From Butyrivibrio sp. LB2008 (lineage in GTDB: Bacteria; Bacillota; Clostridia; Lachnospirales; Lachnospiraceae), in the NCBI RefSeq assembly GCF_000621565.1, contig NZ_KK211305.1, forward strand, positions 404,258 to 468,257: a stretch of 64,000 bases of DNA, given 5' to 3'. This document shows, piece by piece, positions 34,130 through 43,026 of the stretch. Both the position numbers and the translations under genes were made by a program. How positions within the stretch are numbered: the first letter of the stretch is position 1; every line of letters starts with the position of its first letter. The notes under the pieces were generated by a model. The model was not told the DNA's origin and made no database searches. It saw only the letters and a list, made by a program, of their open reading frames with translations.

Positions 34130-34963
34130 ATGCAGAGCGCAAAACTTCATTTCAGTCAGGCAGAAAATAATTATCAGGTAAAAGAAGCATATAAGACACT
34201 TCGAAGTAATGTTGAATTCAGCGGACAGAACGTGAGAGTAATCTCAGTTACGAGCTGTACTCCCGGAGAGGGAAAGACAACAGTTGCTATGGCACTTGCA
34301 AGAGCATTTGCCGAGGCGGGAAAGAAAACGATTCTTGTCGATGCGGATATGCGTAAGTCGGTACTTGTCGGAAGATACAGGACAGGTTCCGTAAGACTCG
34401 GTCTTACACATTGTCTTGTGGGAAGAGAGCGTCTTTCTAGTGTTATATGTGAGACGGATACACCAAATCTGTATGTGATATTCAGTGGCCCCGTTCCTCC
34501 GAACCCAAGTGAATTATTGGGCGGAAGGATATTCGGCAAGGCACTTGAAAATATGAAGCAGGTCTTTGACTATGTCATTGTTGATACGCCTCCTCTCGGA
34601 AGCGTTATCGATGCTGCGGTTGTTGCTAAGCAGTGCGACGGAACAGTGATGGTCATTGAGAGCAATTCGATAAGTTACAGATTTGCACAGAGGGTAAAAG
34701 ATCAGCTTGATAAGGCCGGAGCCAAGATGCTCGGAGTTGTCCTTAACAAGGTAGATATAAACGGAAAAGGCTATTACGGTCATTACGGCAGCTACTACGG
34801 CAAATATTACGGCAAGTATTACGGAAAGTACTACGGCAAGTACGGAGAAGGCGAAGTAGAGCAGGTTTCGCGTCCCAAGACAGCGGACACAACCGTGGAA
34901 CCTGATGATGACGATCTTGACGAACTTAACTATCTTGCCGGAGTTACAAGGAAAGACCGATGA
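34130..34963 (+). CDS. BY-kinase of exopolysaccharide synthesis (CpsD/YwqD) with Tyr-rich tail
   Basis: This 277-residue cytoplasmic tyrosine autokinase has Walker A TPGEGKTT (44-51), Walker A' DADMR (71-75) and Walker B VDTPP (151-155). The tail (about 215-238) is a repeat of YYGK units with more than ten tyrosines, the autophosphorylation cluster, followed by an acidic end. The cluster is more regular than in most relatives and its DNA is a 12-bp repeat (34797-34838), so unit number could vary by slippage. It is expected to be dephosphorylated by CpsB. Confidence 0.94.
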   Translation: MQSAKLHFSQAENNYQVKEAYKTLRSNVEFSGQNVRVISVTSCTPGEGKTTVAMALARAFAEAGKKTILVDADMRKSVLVGRYRTGSVRLGLTHCLVGRERLSSVICETDTPNLYVIFSGPVPPNPSELLGGRIFGKALENMKQVFDYVIVDTPPLGSVIDAAVVAKQCDGTVMVIESNSISYRFAQRVKDQLDKAGAKMLGVVLNKVDINGKGYYGHYGSYYGKYYGKYYGKYYGKYGEGEVEQVSRPKTADTTVEPDDDDLDELNYLAGVTRKDR

Positions 34964-35054
34964 GTCTTTTTGCAAGCGTCAGACTGTTTTGACGTTTACG
35001 GCAATAATATCATCTATAGTCGTAAGGCTTTAGATAGCACATTCGGAGGAAAAA

Positions 35055-35516
35055 GTGAGAGGAAATATACTTGGTATATTTTTTACCATACTGAGCGGAG
35101 TGATGATCGCTCTAATAGTTTTGGCATATGGAAGAAGTGACAGGATGGCTCCTGAATTCAGGTTTTCGGCACTTGATCTTGTTTACAACTCGCAGACGGA
35201 TGATAACGCCCTCATTGCAGGAATCAATGCATATGATTCTAAGGACGGTGACATCTCCGACAGAATAGTTGTTGAAAAAGTGGTCCTTAATAAGGATGCG
35301 GGTACAGCGGTAGTTTACTACGCGGTTGCAGATCACAGCGGAAACGTGACCAAGCAGTCCAGAGTCTTTCCGGCAGATATTGCGGATTTAGAATATAACG
35401 GTGATTCTTCGGAAAAGATGGAGGATAACGAGCACCCCAATCTGCTATTTGGAGATGCTGAGGGCGCAGAGGCTGCATCAACAGAGGGTAGCGAAGCAGA
35501 AATAATAGGTAACTAG
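35055..35516 (+). CDS. Membrane-anchored protein with Ig-like (DUF5011-type) domain, GTG start
   Basis: This 153-residue protein has one N-terminal membrane segment (about 5-25) and an extracellular domain with the pattern AYDSKDGDIS...VVYYAVADHSGNV, typical of bacterial Ig-like/DUF5011 domains. The C-terminal tail is acidic and low-complexity. Start is GTG at 35055 with GGAGG five bases upstream; no ATG fits. It sits between the BY-kinase and LCP genes, so a scaffolding role at the export site is plausible. Function otherwise unknown. Confidence 0.78.
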   Translation: MRGNILGIFFTILSGVMIALIVLAYGRSDRMAPEFRFSALDLVYNSQTDDNALIAGINAYDSKDGDISDRIVVEKVVLNKDAGTAVVYYAVADHSGNVTKQSRVFPADIADLEYNGDSSEKMEDNEHPNLLFGDAEGAEAASTEGSEAEIIGN

Positions 35517-35525
35517 GAGTCAAGG

Positions 35526-36587
35526 ATGAGGGGAAAAGGAAAGATTTTTCTCATTATATGGGCAGTGCTTATGACACTTGTGGCAGGTGCACTGGTCGGA
35601 TTCGAAATAATGAGAGGTTTTGGAAAAGCGAATCTTGATTCAAAATCGGCAACATCCGCACCTATAATGGCTCAGTCGGCTCTTTACGAGGGCAATACAT
35701 CCGGAACTAACGGATGGCAGGATGACTGGATCACATATAACGGTGATGTATATGATTACAATGAAGATATAATCACCTTTTTAATAATGGGTATAGACAA
35801 AGACGATGAAGTTGTCTCGAAAGTATCGGAGGGAGGCGACGGAGGACAGGCAGATGCGCTGTTTCTTCTTGTTCTCAATCCGCACACTCAGAAGATAAGT
35901 ATTATAGGCATCAACAGAAATACAATGACAGATGTGGATGTTTATGATGATTACGGAAGATATCAGACTACGGTAGAAGCTCAGGTTTGTCTGCAGCACG
36001 GTTTCGGTGACGGAATGGAAGAATCCTGTGAATATCAGGTAAAAGCAGTGTCCAATCTTTTTCACCAGCTCCCGATTCACGGATATGCCGCTATAAACAT
36101 GAGCGCGATTCCTACGATAAACGATCAGGTCGGAGGAGTTGACGTTGTTGTTCTCGAAGACCTCACAAAGTTTGATAAGACACTGAAAAAAGGCGCCAGA
36201 GTTCATCTTGAGGGAAAGACGGCGTTTCATTACATAAAGAGCAGAGATATATATGTAAAGGGATCAAACAGTTCAAGGCTTGAAAGGCAGAGACAGTATA
36301 TAAATTCGTTTATAAATGCTGCAAGAATTAAGTGCAGGGAAAACAATAATGCCGCAGTGGAGCTTTTTACGGCAATCGGAAGTAAGATGGTAACGAATAT
36401 ATCCGCGGATGAGATCTCGTATCTGGCTCCGTATCTTGTATCGTATACGTTTAATATGGATGACATCATATCAATTGACGGTGAAACTTCCAGAAATGGC
36501 AAGTATGAGGAATTTAGAGCAGATGATGCCAGCCTTTATGAGACAATAATAGATGTTTTTTATGAAAAAATTGATCAAGCAGGCTAA
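35526..36587 (+). CDS. LytR-CpsA-Psr family glycopolymer ligase
   Basis: This 353-residue LCP protein would transfer polyprenyl-linked glycopolymer to peptidoglycan outside the membrane. It has an N-terminal anchor (about 7-28), then the LCP domain: ITFLIMGIDKD, QADALFLLVLNPHTQKISIIGINRNTMTDV (conserved Arg), GGVDVVV and HYIKSRD with the following R-L-ERQRQY. It starts nine bases after the Ig-like gene and four bases before the sortase-like gene. Confidence 0.93.
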   Translation: MRGKGKIFLIIWAVLMTLVAGALVGFEIMRGFGKANLDSKSATSAPIMAQSALYEGNTSGTNGWQDDWITYNGDVYDYNEDIITFLIMGIDKDDEVVSKVSEGGDGGQADALFLLVLNPHTQKISIIGINRNTMTDVDVYDDYGRYQTTVEAQVCLQHGFGDGMEESCEYQVKAVSNLFHQLPIHGYAAINMSAIPTINDQVGGVDVVVLEDLTKFDKTLKKGARVHLEGKTAFHYIKSRDIYVKGSNSSRLERQRQYINSFINAARIKCRENNNAAVELFTAIGSKMVTNISADEISYLAPYLVSYTFNMDDIISIDGETSRNGKYEEFRADDASLYETIIDVFYEKIDQAG

Positions 36588-36591
36588 TGAA

Positions 36592-37395
36592 ATGTATACG
36601 AAAAGACGATATAAAATTGTAGATATGATAGCCGTAAAAGGACTCTTTTTACCGCTGACGGTAGTTCTTCTTACCGGATGTTCTCAGAAGGCCGCAGATT
36701 CTGTGCGTAACACGGGTTATGAAAAAAGTGCGCTTCCAACGGAGCAGACAACCGGATTTGAAGACATTAAGAGCTTAAACGAAGATGCTTTTGCATGGCT
36801 GTATATTCCGGATACGGATATAAATTATCCCATTCTTCAGGATTCTGAAGGTGATGATTCTTTTTACAAAGGTCATAACGAGTACAAAGAGCCTGACGAA
36901 AACGGGGCGATTCATATCGAGGCTGCAAATTTGAATAACATGTGTGACTTTAATGAAGTCATTTACGGATCGTCGCCTGATGACGGAAGTAGATTTGCGC
37001 AGCTCAATAATTTTTTGGATAAAGATTTTTTTGATGAGCACAAGTATGTACATGTATATATGGAGGATAACTCCCTTATATATTATATAATTGCAGCTTA
37101 CACCCGCGATAATACAAGGCTTCTTGAACAGTATGATTTCTCATATGCTTCAGGCTGTATGGAGTTTATCAATGAGATCTACAGAAAAGGAGATGATAAT
37201 AAGATTATCAGGGAAGGCTGCGAGACGGGGCTTAAACCCGAACATTTCCTTATTACGCTTACTACGGACAGCACCGATGAGCCGGGAAAGCAGACGGTGG
37301 TTATCGGATGTCTGATGGGGGACGTAGCCGGGAAAATTGACAGAGATGTTGATTACGGAGATGAAGAGGACATTGATATTCAGGCTGAACAGTAA
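36592..37395 (+). CDS. Sortase B-like lipoprotein lacking the catalytic triad (pseudosortase)
   Basis: The fold matches class B sortases: NEDAFAWLYIPDTDINYPILQ (about 63-83), GAIHIEA, VIYG, RFAQLNNF, YYIIAAY and ITLTT...TVVIG. However the catalytic His position reads YGS (S127), the catalytic Cys position of TLxTC is Asp (TLTTD, D226), and the Arg position has Lys/Gln. It also carries a lipoprotein signal (lipobox LLTGC, Cys30) instead of a plain anchor. It is therefore predicted to have lost transpeptidase activity and may bind a sorting-like peptide or scaffold the LCP step. Start is uncertain: 36592 clears the LCP gene, 36553 overlaps it, 36625 gives a compact signal peptide. Confidence 0.8.
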   Translation: MYTKRRYKIVDMIAVKGLFLPLTVVLLTGCSQKAADSVRNTGYEKSALPTEQTTGFEDIKSLNEDAFAWLYIPDTDINYPILQDSEGDDSFYKGHNEYKEPDENGAIHIEAANLNNMCDFNEVIYGSSPDDGSRFAQLNNFLDKDFFDEHKYVHVYMEDNSLIYYIIAAYTRDNTRLLEQYDFSYASGCMEFINEIYRKGDDNKIIREGCETGLKPEHFLITLTTDSTDEPGKQTVVIGCLMGDVAGKIDRDVDYGDEEDIDIQAEQ

Positions 37396-37441
37396 CAGAA
37401 GGATAATGATGTTTAGATAAAGGAACGGAGGCAAAAAAATT

Positions 37442-38320
37442 ATGAAAAAAATTCTGGCACTTACAGTTGCAGGTACACTTTTGGTGACAAGTTCCGTATG
37501 TGTTTTTGCAGCGGAGGATACAACAGGTGAAAATACTGCTGCAGAGACAAATTCTGACGTGGATCCCAGTCCGACTATAAAGGGGTTACAGGATAAGCTT
37601 AAAAAGCAAGAAGAGCAGGCTCAGGCTGACAGAGAGAAAGCAGAACAGGACAAAGCTGAACTTAATCAGAAGATAGGTGAATTAGGTGCGGTTCAGAAGG
37701 AACTTAGTGAAAAACTTACCGCTCTTTCAAATGACAATAAAGCACTTGAACAGAAGAAAGCAGAGCTTGAGAATAAAAAAGCACAGCTGACAAAGCAGCT
37801 TGAAGCAACAAATAAGAGCCTCAGTGCTGCTGTTACGGCAAGAGATAAATACCAAGAAAAATATAAAAATGCGACAGCCGCTCCCAAGAGAAGAGAGACT
37901 CCTTCAAGAGCGCAGGCACTTAGCAGAAATAATGCAGTCGGTGACGGAAACGGCGGATATATTGCACAGGGCGGACACGTTCAGATCAACGGAGGAAAGA
38001 GCAATGTTACATTTACACTTGCGGCTCCCACATCTGGTGTTCTGAGTTTTGCAAACAAGTATGCAAACAGTGTCGGAGGTACACTTCTTCACTGCGTAAC
38101 AACAAGCTCACCCGGAGTTTCGTTTAAGACTGCAACAGTAAACTTCACTGTTACCGGCGTATATGCAAACGATACAATCGCAGTATATCAGCTCCAGGGC
38201 AAGAACTGGGTTCAGGTAATGGTTACTTCAATTACAGATAACCACGTAACCGTAAGCCTTACACAGCACGGACCTCTCGCATTCGTAAGAGTTGCAGCGG
38301 TTGCTACAGCGACACACTGA
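37442..38320 (+). CDS. Secreted coiled-coil protein of the exopolysaccharide operon
   Basis: This 292-residue protein has a signal peptide (cleavage near VFAAED, residue 24), a long coiled coil (about 45-142, heptads rich in K/E/Q), a basic hinge (PKRRETPSRAQ) and a C-terminal beta-rich domain (about 170-290) with no motif I recognise. There is no LPXTG motif or membrane anchor. Spacing of 46 bp with an ACGGAGG ribosome site suggests it closes the operon. It could be a client or partner of the sortase-like lipoprotein; that is inference from position. Confidence 0.75.
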   Translation: MKKILALTVAGTLLVTSSVCVFAAEDTTGENTAAETNSDVDPSPTIKGLQDKLKKQEEQAQADREKAEQDKAELNQKIGELGAVQKELSEKLTALSNDNKALEQKKAELENKKAQLTKQLEATNKSLSAAVTARDKYQEKYKNATAAPKRRETPSRAQALSRNNAVGDGNGGYIAQGGHVQINGGKSNVTFTLAAPTSGVLSFANKYANSVGGTLLHCVTTSSPGVSFKTATVNFTVTGVYANDTIAVYQLQGKNWVQVMVTSITDNHVTVSLTQHGPLAFVRVAAVATATH

Positions 38321-38440
38321 TTGATTCAGGTAAAAAAGATAAACAAGGGCGCTTATGCAAAGAAAACTTGATTGATGTATCATGTTGGATTTACTAAAAA
38401 TGCCTTGAAACAGCTGAAAAAAATGGATAGGTTCAATGTG

Positions 38441-38465
38441 CAACGAGTTGCTATGCAACTCGTTG
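38441..38465. repeat. 25-bp perfect palindrome upstream of hisC
   Basis: CAACGAGTTGC, loop TAT, GCAACTCGTTG. The arms match the palindrome at 61872-61896 except for one pair swapped in both arms (C-G here, A-T there). A TTGCTA (38448-38453), 18 bp and TATAAT (38472-38477) overlap it, so it may also act as an operator for hisC. Confidence 0.7.
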
Positions 38466-38528
38466 TTCTGTTATAATAGCGTTGCTGTGCATATTTATGA
38501 ATGCGCATGGCAAGATGAGGAGAATATT

Positions 38529-39581
38529 ATGAGTTGGGAAAACAACGTACGTAAGGTTGTTCCGTATACCCCCGGTGAGCAGCCCAAGATCAAGAATATA
38601 ATCAAGCTTAATACAAATGAGAATCCTTATCCTCCGGCTCCTGCGGTACAGGAGGCACTTAAGAATATGGATGCGGAAAGTTTTAAGAAATATCCGGATC
38701 CTACATGTGATGTGCTTGTGGAAGCAATAGCTGATTTTTATGAGGTTGATAAGGAGAACGTCTTTGTCGGAGTTGGTTCCGATGATGTACTCGCAATGGC
38801 TTTTATGACGTTCTTTAATTCGGATAAGCCGGTTCTTTTCCCCGATATAACATATTCGTTCTATGATGTCTGGGCAGAGCTTTTCAGAATTCCTTATAAG
38901 CAGATTCCGCTACTTGATGATTTCTCTGTAAGGATTGAGGATTACTTTGGCGAGAACGGCGGTGTTGTTCTTGCTAATCCCAACGCACCTACGGGCGCGC
39001 AGCTTCCGATAGATGCCGTTGAAGAAGTTATAAAAAGAAATCCCGACGTGGTTGTGATCGTTGATGAAGCTTACGCTGATTTCGGCGGACAGTCGGTTTT
39101 GCCTTTGATAAACAAGTATGATAACCTTTTGGTTGTTCAGACTTTCTCAAAGTCGCGTTCAATGGCTGGAATGAGAATAGGCTATGCGTTTGGATGTAAG
39201 AAGATCATCAAATATCTTCTTGATGTGAAGTTTGCGTATAATTCATATACTATGAATATTCCGGCACTTGAGCTTGGTGCTCTTGCGGTTAAGGACAAAG
39301 CTTATTTTGAAAAGACTGTGAGCATGATCATCAACACGAGAGAGCGCGTTAAGGCAGAGCTTCGTGAGCTTGGATTTGAGTTTGCGGATTCCAAGACTAA
39401 CTTCGTCTTTGCAAAGCACAAAGAGAAGTCAGGAAAAGAAATCTTTGATTACCTCAGGGCAAACAACATAATCGTAAGACGCTGGGATGCGCCCAGGATC
39501 AAGGATCATCTGAGAATATCAATCGGAACGGATGAAGAGATGGATATTCTTATCGCGAAGTTGAAAGAATTTCTGGGATGA
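38529..39581 (+). CDS. hisC: Histidinol-phosphate aminotransferase
   Basis: This 350-residue PLP enzyme (fold type I) interconverts imidazole-acetol phosphate and histidinol phosphate. Motifs: LNTNENPYPP (26-35), ANPNAPTG (149-156), DEAYADF (179-185) and the PLP lysine K208 in TFSKSRSMAGMRIGYA. ATG 38529 is chosen with GAGGAG upstream; a longer frame from 38436 runs through the palindrome. No other his genes are adjacent, so it may also serve aromatic amino acid transamination. Confidence 0.92.
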   Translation: MSWENNVRKVVPYTPGEQPKIKNIIKLNTNENPYPPAPAVQEALKNMDAESFKKYPDPTCDVLVEAIADFYEVDKENVFVGVGSDDVLAMAFMTFFNSDKPVLFPDITYSFYDVWAELFRIPYKQIPLLDDFSVRIEDYFGENGGVVLANPNAPTGAQLPIDAVEEVIKRNPDVVVIVDEAYADFGGQSVLPLINKYDNLLVVQTFSKSRSMAGMRIGYAFGCKKIIKYLLDVKFAYNSYTMNIPALELGALAVKDKAYFEKTVSMIINTRERVKAELRELGFEFADSKTNFVFAKHKEKSGKEIFDYLRANNIIVRRWDAPRIKDHLRISIGTDEEMDILIAKLKEFLG

Positions 39582-39684
39582 AGCCGCGTTGTCACTCGGT
39601 ATGCTGAGGGCATGTTAAGCTGATGTGGCAGATTATTATGTAGCACGATGTTTTGATATTATTTTATTTGGGAGATTTTTAGTT

Positions 39685-40170
39685 ATGCTTAAGTATATAA
39701 TTTGTTTCTTTATTTCAATGGTACCGCTTGTTGAGCTTAGAGGAGCTGTGCCATATGCGCAGATTTATCATGCGGCAGATCCGTCGTTCAACCTTCTACT
39801 TGCATATATACTGATTGTTATAGGAAATATGCTTCCTGTACCTATTATCTATTTCTTTGCAAGAAAAGTTCTTGAGTGGGGAAAAGATAAGCCTGTTATC
39901 GGAGGATTTTTCACATTCTGCCTTGAAAAAGGTGAAAAGGGCGGAAAAAAACTTCAGGAAAAAGCCGGAAAAGGTCTTTTTGTAGCACTTCTTCTTTTTG
40001 TAGGAATTCCGCTTCCCGGAACAGGGGCTTGGACGGGAACTCTTGCAGCAAGTATTCTTGATATGGATTTCAAGTCAAGTGTCCTTGCGGTTATCCTGGG
40101 AGTAGCACTTGCAGGAACAATAATGACTGTTGGAATGATGCTTGGAATAGGAGCTGTGACAGGAATCTAA
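39685..40170 (+). CDS. Small multidrug export family membrane protein
   Basis: This 161-residue membrane protein belongs to the Sm_multidrug_ex family (PF06695): MVPLVELRGAVPYA at the start, GNMLPVPIIYFFARKVL and GIPLPGTGAWTGTLAA are hallmark segments, with four or five hydrophobic stretches. The family name comes from early annotation and transport is not well shown. ATG 39685 has GGGAG ten bases upstream. It ends one base before the methyltransferase start. Confidence 0.85.
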   Translation: MLKYIICFFISMVPLVELRGAVPYAQIYHAADPSFNLLLAYILIVIGNMLPVPIIYFFARKVLEWGKDKPVIGGFFTFCLEKGEKGGKKLQEKAGKGLFVALLLFVGIPLPGTGAWTGTLAASILDMDFKSSVLAVILGVALAGTIMTVGMMLGIGAVTGI

Positions 40171-40171
40171 T

Positions 40172-41008
40172 ATGGACGCATACACAGATTTTGCAAATGT
40201 ATATGACACATTCATGGATGAAACCCCATACGACGTATGGGGTGATTTTATAGTGGAATTGATGGACAAATTCGGCGTTACTAAGCCTGCAAAAAGCGAT
40301 GCTTCCGAGTATACAACAGAGGAAGATTCCGAGCAGGCGCTTGAAGAAGAGAAAAATCTTATCGTCGAACTTGGTTGCGGAACGGGTTCTTTTACCCTGA
40401 ATATGGCAAAGCGCGGCTATGATATAATCGGAATAGATATGTCACCCGATATGCTTGATATTGCGAGAAAAAAGACTGCGGCCGAAGGACTTAATGTCAT
40501 GTATCTTGAGCAGGATATGAGAGAACTTGACCTTTATTGTACCTGCGGAACGGTGCTTAGCGTGTGCGACAGCGTCAATTACCTTCTTGAGGATGAGGAC
40601 GTTATCGAGACATTTAAACTTGTGAATAATTTTCTTTTCCCCAAAGGAGTGTTCATATTTGATTTCAATACGCTTCATAAATACAGGGACGTCATCGGTG
40701 ATGTGACGATAGCGGAGAACCGCGAGGATTGTAGTTTTATCTGGGATAATTATTATCACGAAGAAGAACATATCAATGAATATGACCTTACGATATTTGC
40801 TAAGTGCGGAGAGGACGATGTGTTCAAGCGCTCAGTTGAGACGCATTATCAGAGGGGATATACGCTTGATGAGATGAAGTTTTTTGTGGAAAAAGCGGGA
40901 CTTAAGTTTATCGCCTGTTATGATGCGGACTCCCACGAGGCTCCGACGGAGGAGAGTGAGAGAATTTATATTGTTGCAGGTGAGAACGGCAAAGATGTGG
41001 TGCAGTGA
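40172..41008 (+). CDS. Class I SAM-dependent methyltransferase
   Basis: This 278-residue protein has motif I VELGCGTGSFTLNMA (about 67-82), an acidic post-I residue in IIGIDMSPDML and a C-terminal part typical of uncharacterised Firmicute methyltransferases (YHEEEHINEYDL). An insert of about 25 acidic residues lies before motif I (about 38-62). Substrate is unknown. It starts one base after the export gene stop. Confidence 0.86.
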   Translation: MDAYTDFANVYDTFMDETPYDVWGDFIVELMDKFGVTKPAKSDASEYTTEEDSEQALEEEKNLIVELGCGTGSFTLNMAKRGYDIIGIDMSPDMLDIARKKTAAEGLNVMYLEQDMRELDLYCTCGTVLSVCDSVNYLLEDEDVIETFKLVNNFLFPKGVFIFDFNTLHKYRDVIGDVTIAENREDCSFIWDNYYHEEEHINEYDLTIFAKCGEDDVFKRSVETHYQRGYTLDEMKFFVEKAGLKFIACYDADSHEAPTEESERIYIVAGENGKDVVQ

Positions 41009-41086
41009 GCTTTAATTGCAAGTCGAAGTATCTCCACATTCATTACGCAGAGAATGGTGATAAATGCTTGATGTGAGGAATAGTGT

Positions 41087-42808
41087 ATGGTTGTAGTATT
41101 ACTCAGCTATGTTTATATATTTTTGATGTGTCTTATTGCGGGAGTGACGATAAGAAAGGCTCTTTCAAGGTTTATACCTGTTCCGAACGAAGAGAAAATC
41201 GGCATTACAGGCATCGTTACCACAGGCTTTGTGACACTTACCGTGTATGCCGAGTGTTTCAGCATCTTTTACAAAGTGGGAGCGGTATGCCATGTTGTTA
41301 TGCTAGTGGCTTTGGCCATTGGTGCCTACAAATGTCGCGATAAAATTTCTGCACTTCTGATAAATGTCAGAAAGAGATTTAGGTCAAAAGAGGGCATTGT
41401 TTGCCTTATAATCGTGCTTATATCCGCTTTTTATGCGTCGAGAGGCGTTTTCCACAGGGATACAGGCATCTATCATGCTCAGGCGATCAGGATAATTGAA
41501 GAGTATGGTGTCATAAAAGGTATCGGTAATTTCCAGTTACATTTTGCATATAACAGCTCGTATCTTGCGCTTTGTGCGCTTTTTACCCTGAGCTTTATTT
41601 TGCCGTTTGCGCTTCATACGATGACGGGCTTTATCATGGCTCTTTTTACCTGCTACGCCGCTTGCGGCCTTATGAAGTGGACATCTCGCGCGGGCCACAC
41701 GGCTGATATGGCAAGACTTGCGATAATCATTTACGGCATCACGGTGCTTGAGTATCTGCAGTCTCCTGCGACGGACTACGGCGCGATGTACATGGTGCTT
41801 TATATCATGTGCGCATGGATCACGCAGGCAGCCGAGAAAAAAGATGATGCCGATGATATTCCTGTTTACGGATATCTTGCGGTTCTTTCGATATTTACGG
41901 TCAGTATGAAACTTTCCGCGGCGGCTCTTGTTGTGCTTGCGGTTCTTCCTTTCATTCTTCTGGTAAAAAAGAAGATGATAAAAGAGACGGTTTTGTTTAT
42001 CGTGATAGGTTTTTTGTCCTTCCTTCCGTATCTTGTAAGGAACGTGATAATCTCCGGATGGCTCTTGTATCCTGCGGAAGCGATAGATCTGTTTAATGTT
42101 GTATGGAAGGTTCCTGCCGAGTACATGAAGTATGATGCCGATCAGATCAAGGTCTGGGGCAGAGAACTTCAGGAGTCCTTTACTGTTGAGGATGGTATAA
42201 AAGTCGGAATATCCGAGTGGCTTCCGATATGGTGGGAAAAGAAAAGATTTTTTGAAAAGCTTCTTCTCGTGTTCCAGGTAGCCGGAGCCGGAGCGGCGAT
42301 TCTTAATCTTATCATCAGGAAAGTCAGGAAAAAGATTCGCGCGGATGTGGCGATGTTTTATATTGCAGTGTTTATTAATATTGCATTGTGGTTCTTTACC
42401 GCGCCGTTTATCAGATACGGACTGGCATTTCTTATGCTCCTTCCGCTTTGCGCGGCAATGGATCTTGCGGAGAATATATTTAAGGGAAAAGCATTTCTTA
42501 GATTTGCGATGGTAGCCATTGCGGTCGTATGTTTCGGAAACTGGACGCTTCAATATCTTAAGGTTGATAAAGAGCGCTTTGTCGATCATGTTAAGGATCC
42601 GTACTATGTTACGCCGATTCCTTTTGCTGATTCCGAAACGGATGAAGTTGATATGAACGGAGTGATCGTATATAACACCGTCCATGAAGACGAGGAAATA
42701 AACAGCTATTACAATTGCCCGTGTTCATGCTACAACGATATGATAAACAGAAGTGAGCTGATCGGTACGACTTTGAAAGAAGGCTTCAAACCCAAGCAAG
42801 AGGGCTGA
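41087..42808 (+). CDS. Polytopic membrane protein, LIC_10190-like
   Basis: This 573-residue protein has about 12-14 hydrophobic segments. The stretch FHRDTGIYHAQAIRIIEEYG (about 126-145) plus FAYNSSYLALCALF resembles the LIC_10190 family of glycosyltransferase-like membrane proteins, in which an acidic-aromatic loop follows an early segment. The overall plan is that of GT-C enzymes, but no donor motif is certain. Cysteine-rich end (NCPCSCYND). ATG 41087; the ribosome site is weak (GTGAGGA). Confidence 0.65.
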   Translation: MVVVLLSYVYIFLMCLIAGVTIRKALSRFIPVPNEEKIGITGIVTTGFVTLTVYAECFSIFYKVGAVCHVVMLVALAIGAYKCRDKISALLINVRKRFRSKEGIVCLIIVLISAFYASRGVFHRDTGIYHAQAIRIIEEYGVIKGIGNFQLHFAYNSSYLALCALFTLSFILPFALHTMTGFIMALFTCYAACGLMKWTSRAGHTADMARLAIIIYGITVLEYLQSPATDYGAMYMVLYIMCAWITQAAEKKDDADDIPVYGYLAVLSIFTVSMKLSAAALVVLAVLPFILLVKKKMIKETVLFIVIGFLSFLPYLVRNVIISGWLLYPAEAIDLFNVVWKVPAEYMKYDADQIKVWGRELQESFTVEDGIKVGISEWLPIWWEKKRFFEKLLLVFQVAGAGAAILNLIIRKVRKKIRADVAMFYIAVFINIALWFFTAPFIRYGLAFLMLLPLCAAMDLAENIFKGKAFLRFAMVAIAVVCFGNWTLQYLKVDKERFVDHVKDPYYVTPIPFADSETDEVDMNGVIVYNTVHEDEEINSYYNCPCSCYNDMINRSELIGTTLKEGFKPKQEG

Positions 42809-42821
42809 AAAAGTAGAATAG

Positions 42822-43009
42822 TGCCTAAATTGAGCAGAAACATCTGATTTAGTCAATCAGAAGAGAAAAATTATAGATGACGAGTGACTAAATCGAGTGA
42901 AAATATCTGTCTTAGTCACTCTACAGTTAATTGAATATTCTTATGGGCTACAGATAGCAATAAAAAATTGACTAAATACCTCAGAAAACGGTGATTTAGT
43001 CAATTTTTT
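42822..43009. repeat. Third hairpin array, ending in a bidirectional terminator
   Basis: H1: CTAAAT (42825-42830) / ATTTAG (42847-42852), loop 16 nt. H2: GAGTGACTAA (42882-42891) / TTAGTCACTC (42912-42921), loop 20 nt. H3: a 16-bp perfect stem (42962-42977 / 42994-43009) with core TTGACTAAAT, loop 16 nt, A-run and T-run at its ends, which would terminate both the upstream gene and the convergent dapF. Loops share AGAAA or TGAAA followed by ATCTG or CGGTG. Confidence 0.8.
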
Positions 43010-43026
43010 CATAATTATAGCAAATA

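Noticed and set aside
41537..42685. 382-codon minus-strand open frame, very basic
   Set aside because: Antisense to a membrane protein with clear hydrophobic segments; the Arg/Lys richness mirrors hydrophobic codons on the other strand.
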